From assembly GCA_003526435.1 (NCBI GenBank), contig DPWF01000248.1, positions 1-6,896 on the forward strand: 6,896 nt of DNA, written 5' to 3'. The notes beneath the pieces are model-generated. The model saw nothing but the letters and a program-made list of their open reading frames with translations, did not search any database and had not been told where the DNA came from. Every line of letters starts with the position of its first letter. The stretch's first letter is position 1. Position numbers and translations under genes: made by a program. Positions 6,803-6,896 of the stretch are shown piece by piece. The DNA comes from Chitinophagaceae bacterium. Its GTDB lineage: Bacteria > Bacteroidota > Bacteroidia > Chitinophagales > Chitinophagaceae.

Positions 6803-6896
6803 GCGCTTCGAAATTTTGGCGCTATAAATATACATCATCTGTAAAAGAGGCTTGTAGCGATTATACGAATGACTGTTTGTTTTTATTAGTGGGTAA

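Overview
This window most likely comes from a member of the Bacteroidota, probably in or near the Chitinophagales. The signs are an adjacent DUF1800–DUF1501 gene pair of the long secreted type, a secreted WG-repeat protein, an Acs of the Bacteroidota style (start resembling SYPYQIKSFEEYKKAY), moderate G+C judged by eye, and gene starts without clear Shine-Dalgarno sequences in A/T-rich leaders. The taxonomic call is inference; there is no rRNA or other marker gene here.

Layout. The first half (30-3857) reads on the plus strand: a DUF1800 protein, a 119-nt gap holding a degenerate 7-bp tandem array, a DUF1501 protein with a twin-arginine-type signal, a 139-nt gap, and a small three-helix membrane protein of unknown family. 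The second half reads on the minus strand: acetyl-CoA synthetase (acs) is upstream, then a 97-nt gap holding a strong imperfect stem-loop, then a WG-repeat protein. The two halves converge with only 19 nt between the stop codons near 3857/3877. No gene-free stretch exceeds 300 bases.

How the genes relate. The DUF1800 and DUF1501 proteins are very probably a functional pair acting outside the cytoplasm. Such pairs recur across several phyla, but their biochemical role is not established. Acs activates acetate to acetyl-CoA in the cytoplasm, and its active-site motifs are all present. The WG-repeat protein is predicted to be exported and may be a binding or scaffold protein. Nothing in the sequence ties it to Acs beyond shared direction. 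The small membrane protein has no visible functional link.

There is no tRNA, rRNA, CRISPR array, transposase or phage gene. The most unusual non-coding signals are the two short intergenic repeats: the heptamer array at 2051-2113 and the octamer-based inverted repeat at 4810-4854. Both look like members of interspersed repeat families and could be tested by counting copies in the full genome. I did not find a convincing new multi-gene system; the least understood real biology here is the DUF1800–DUF1501 pair.
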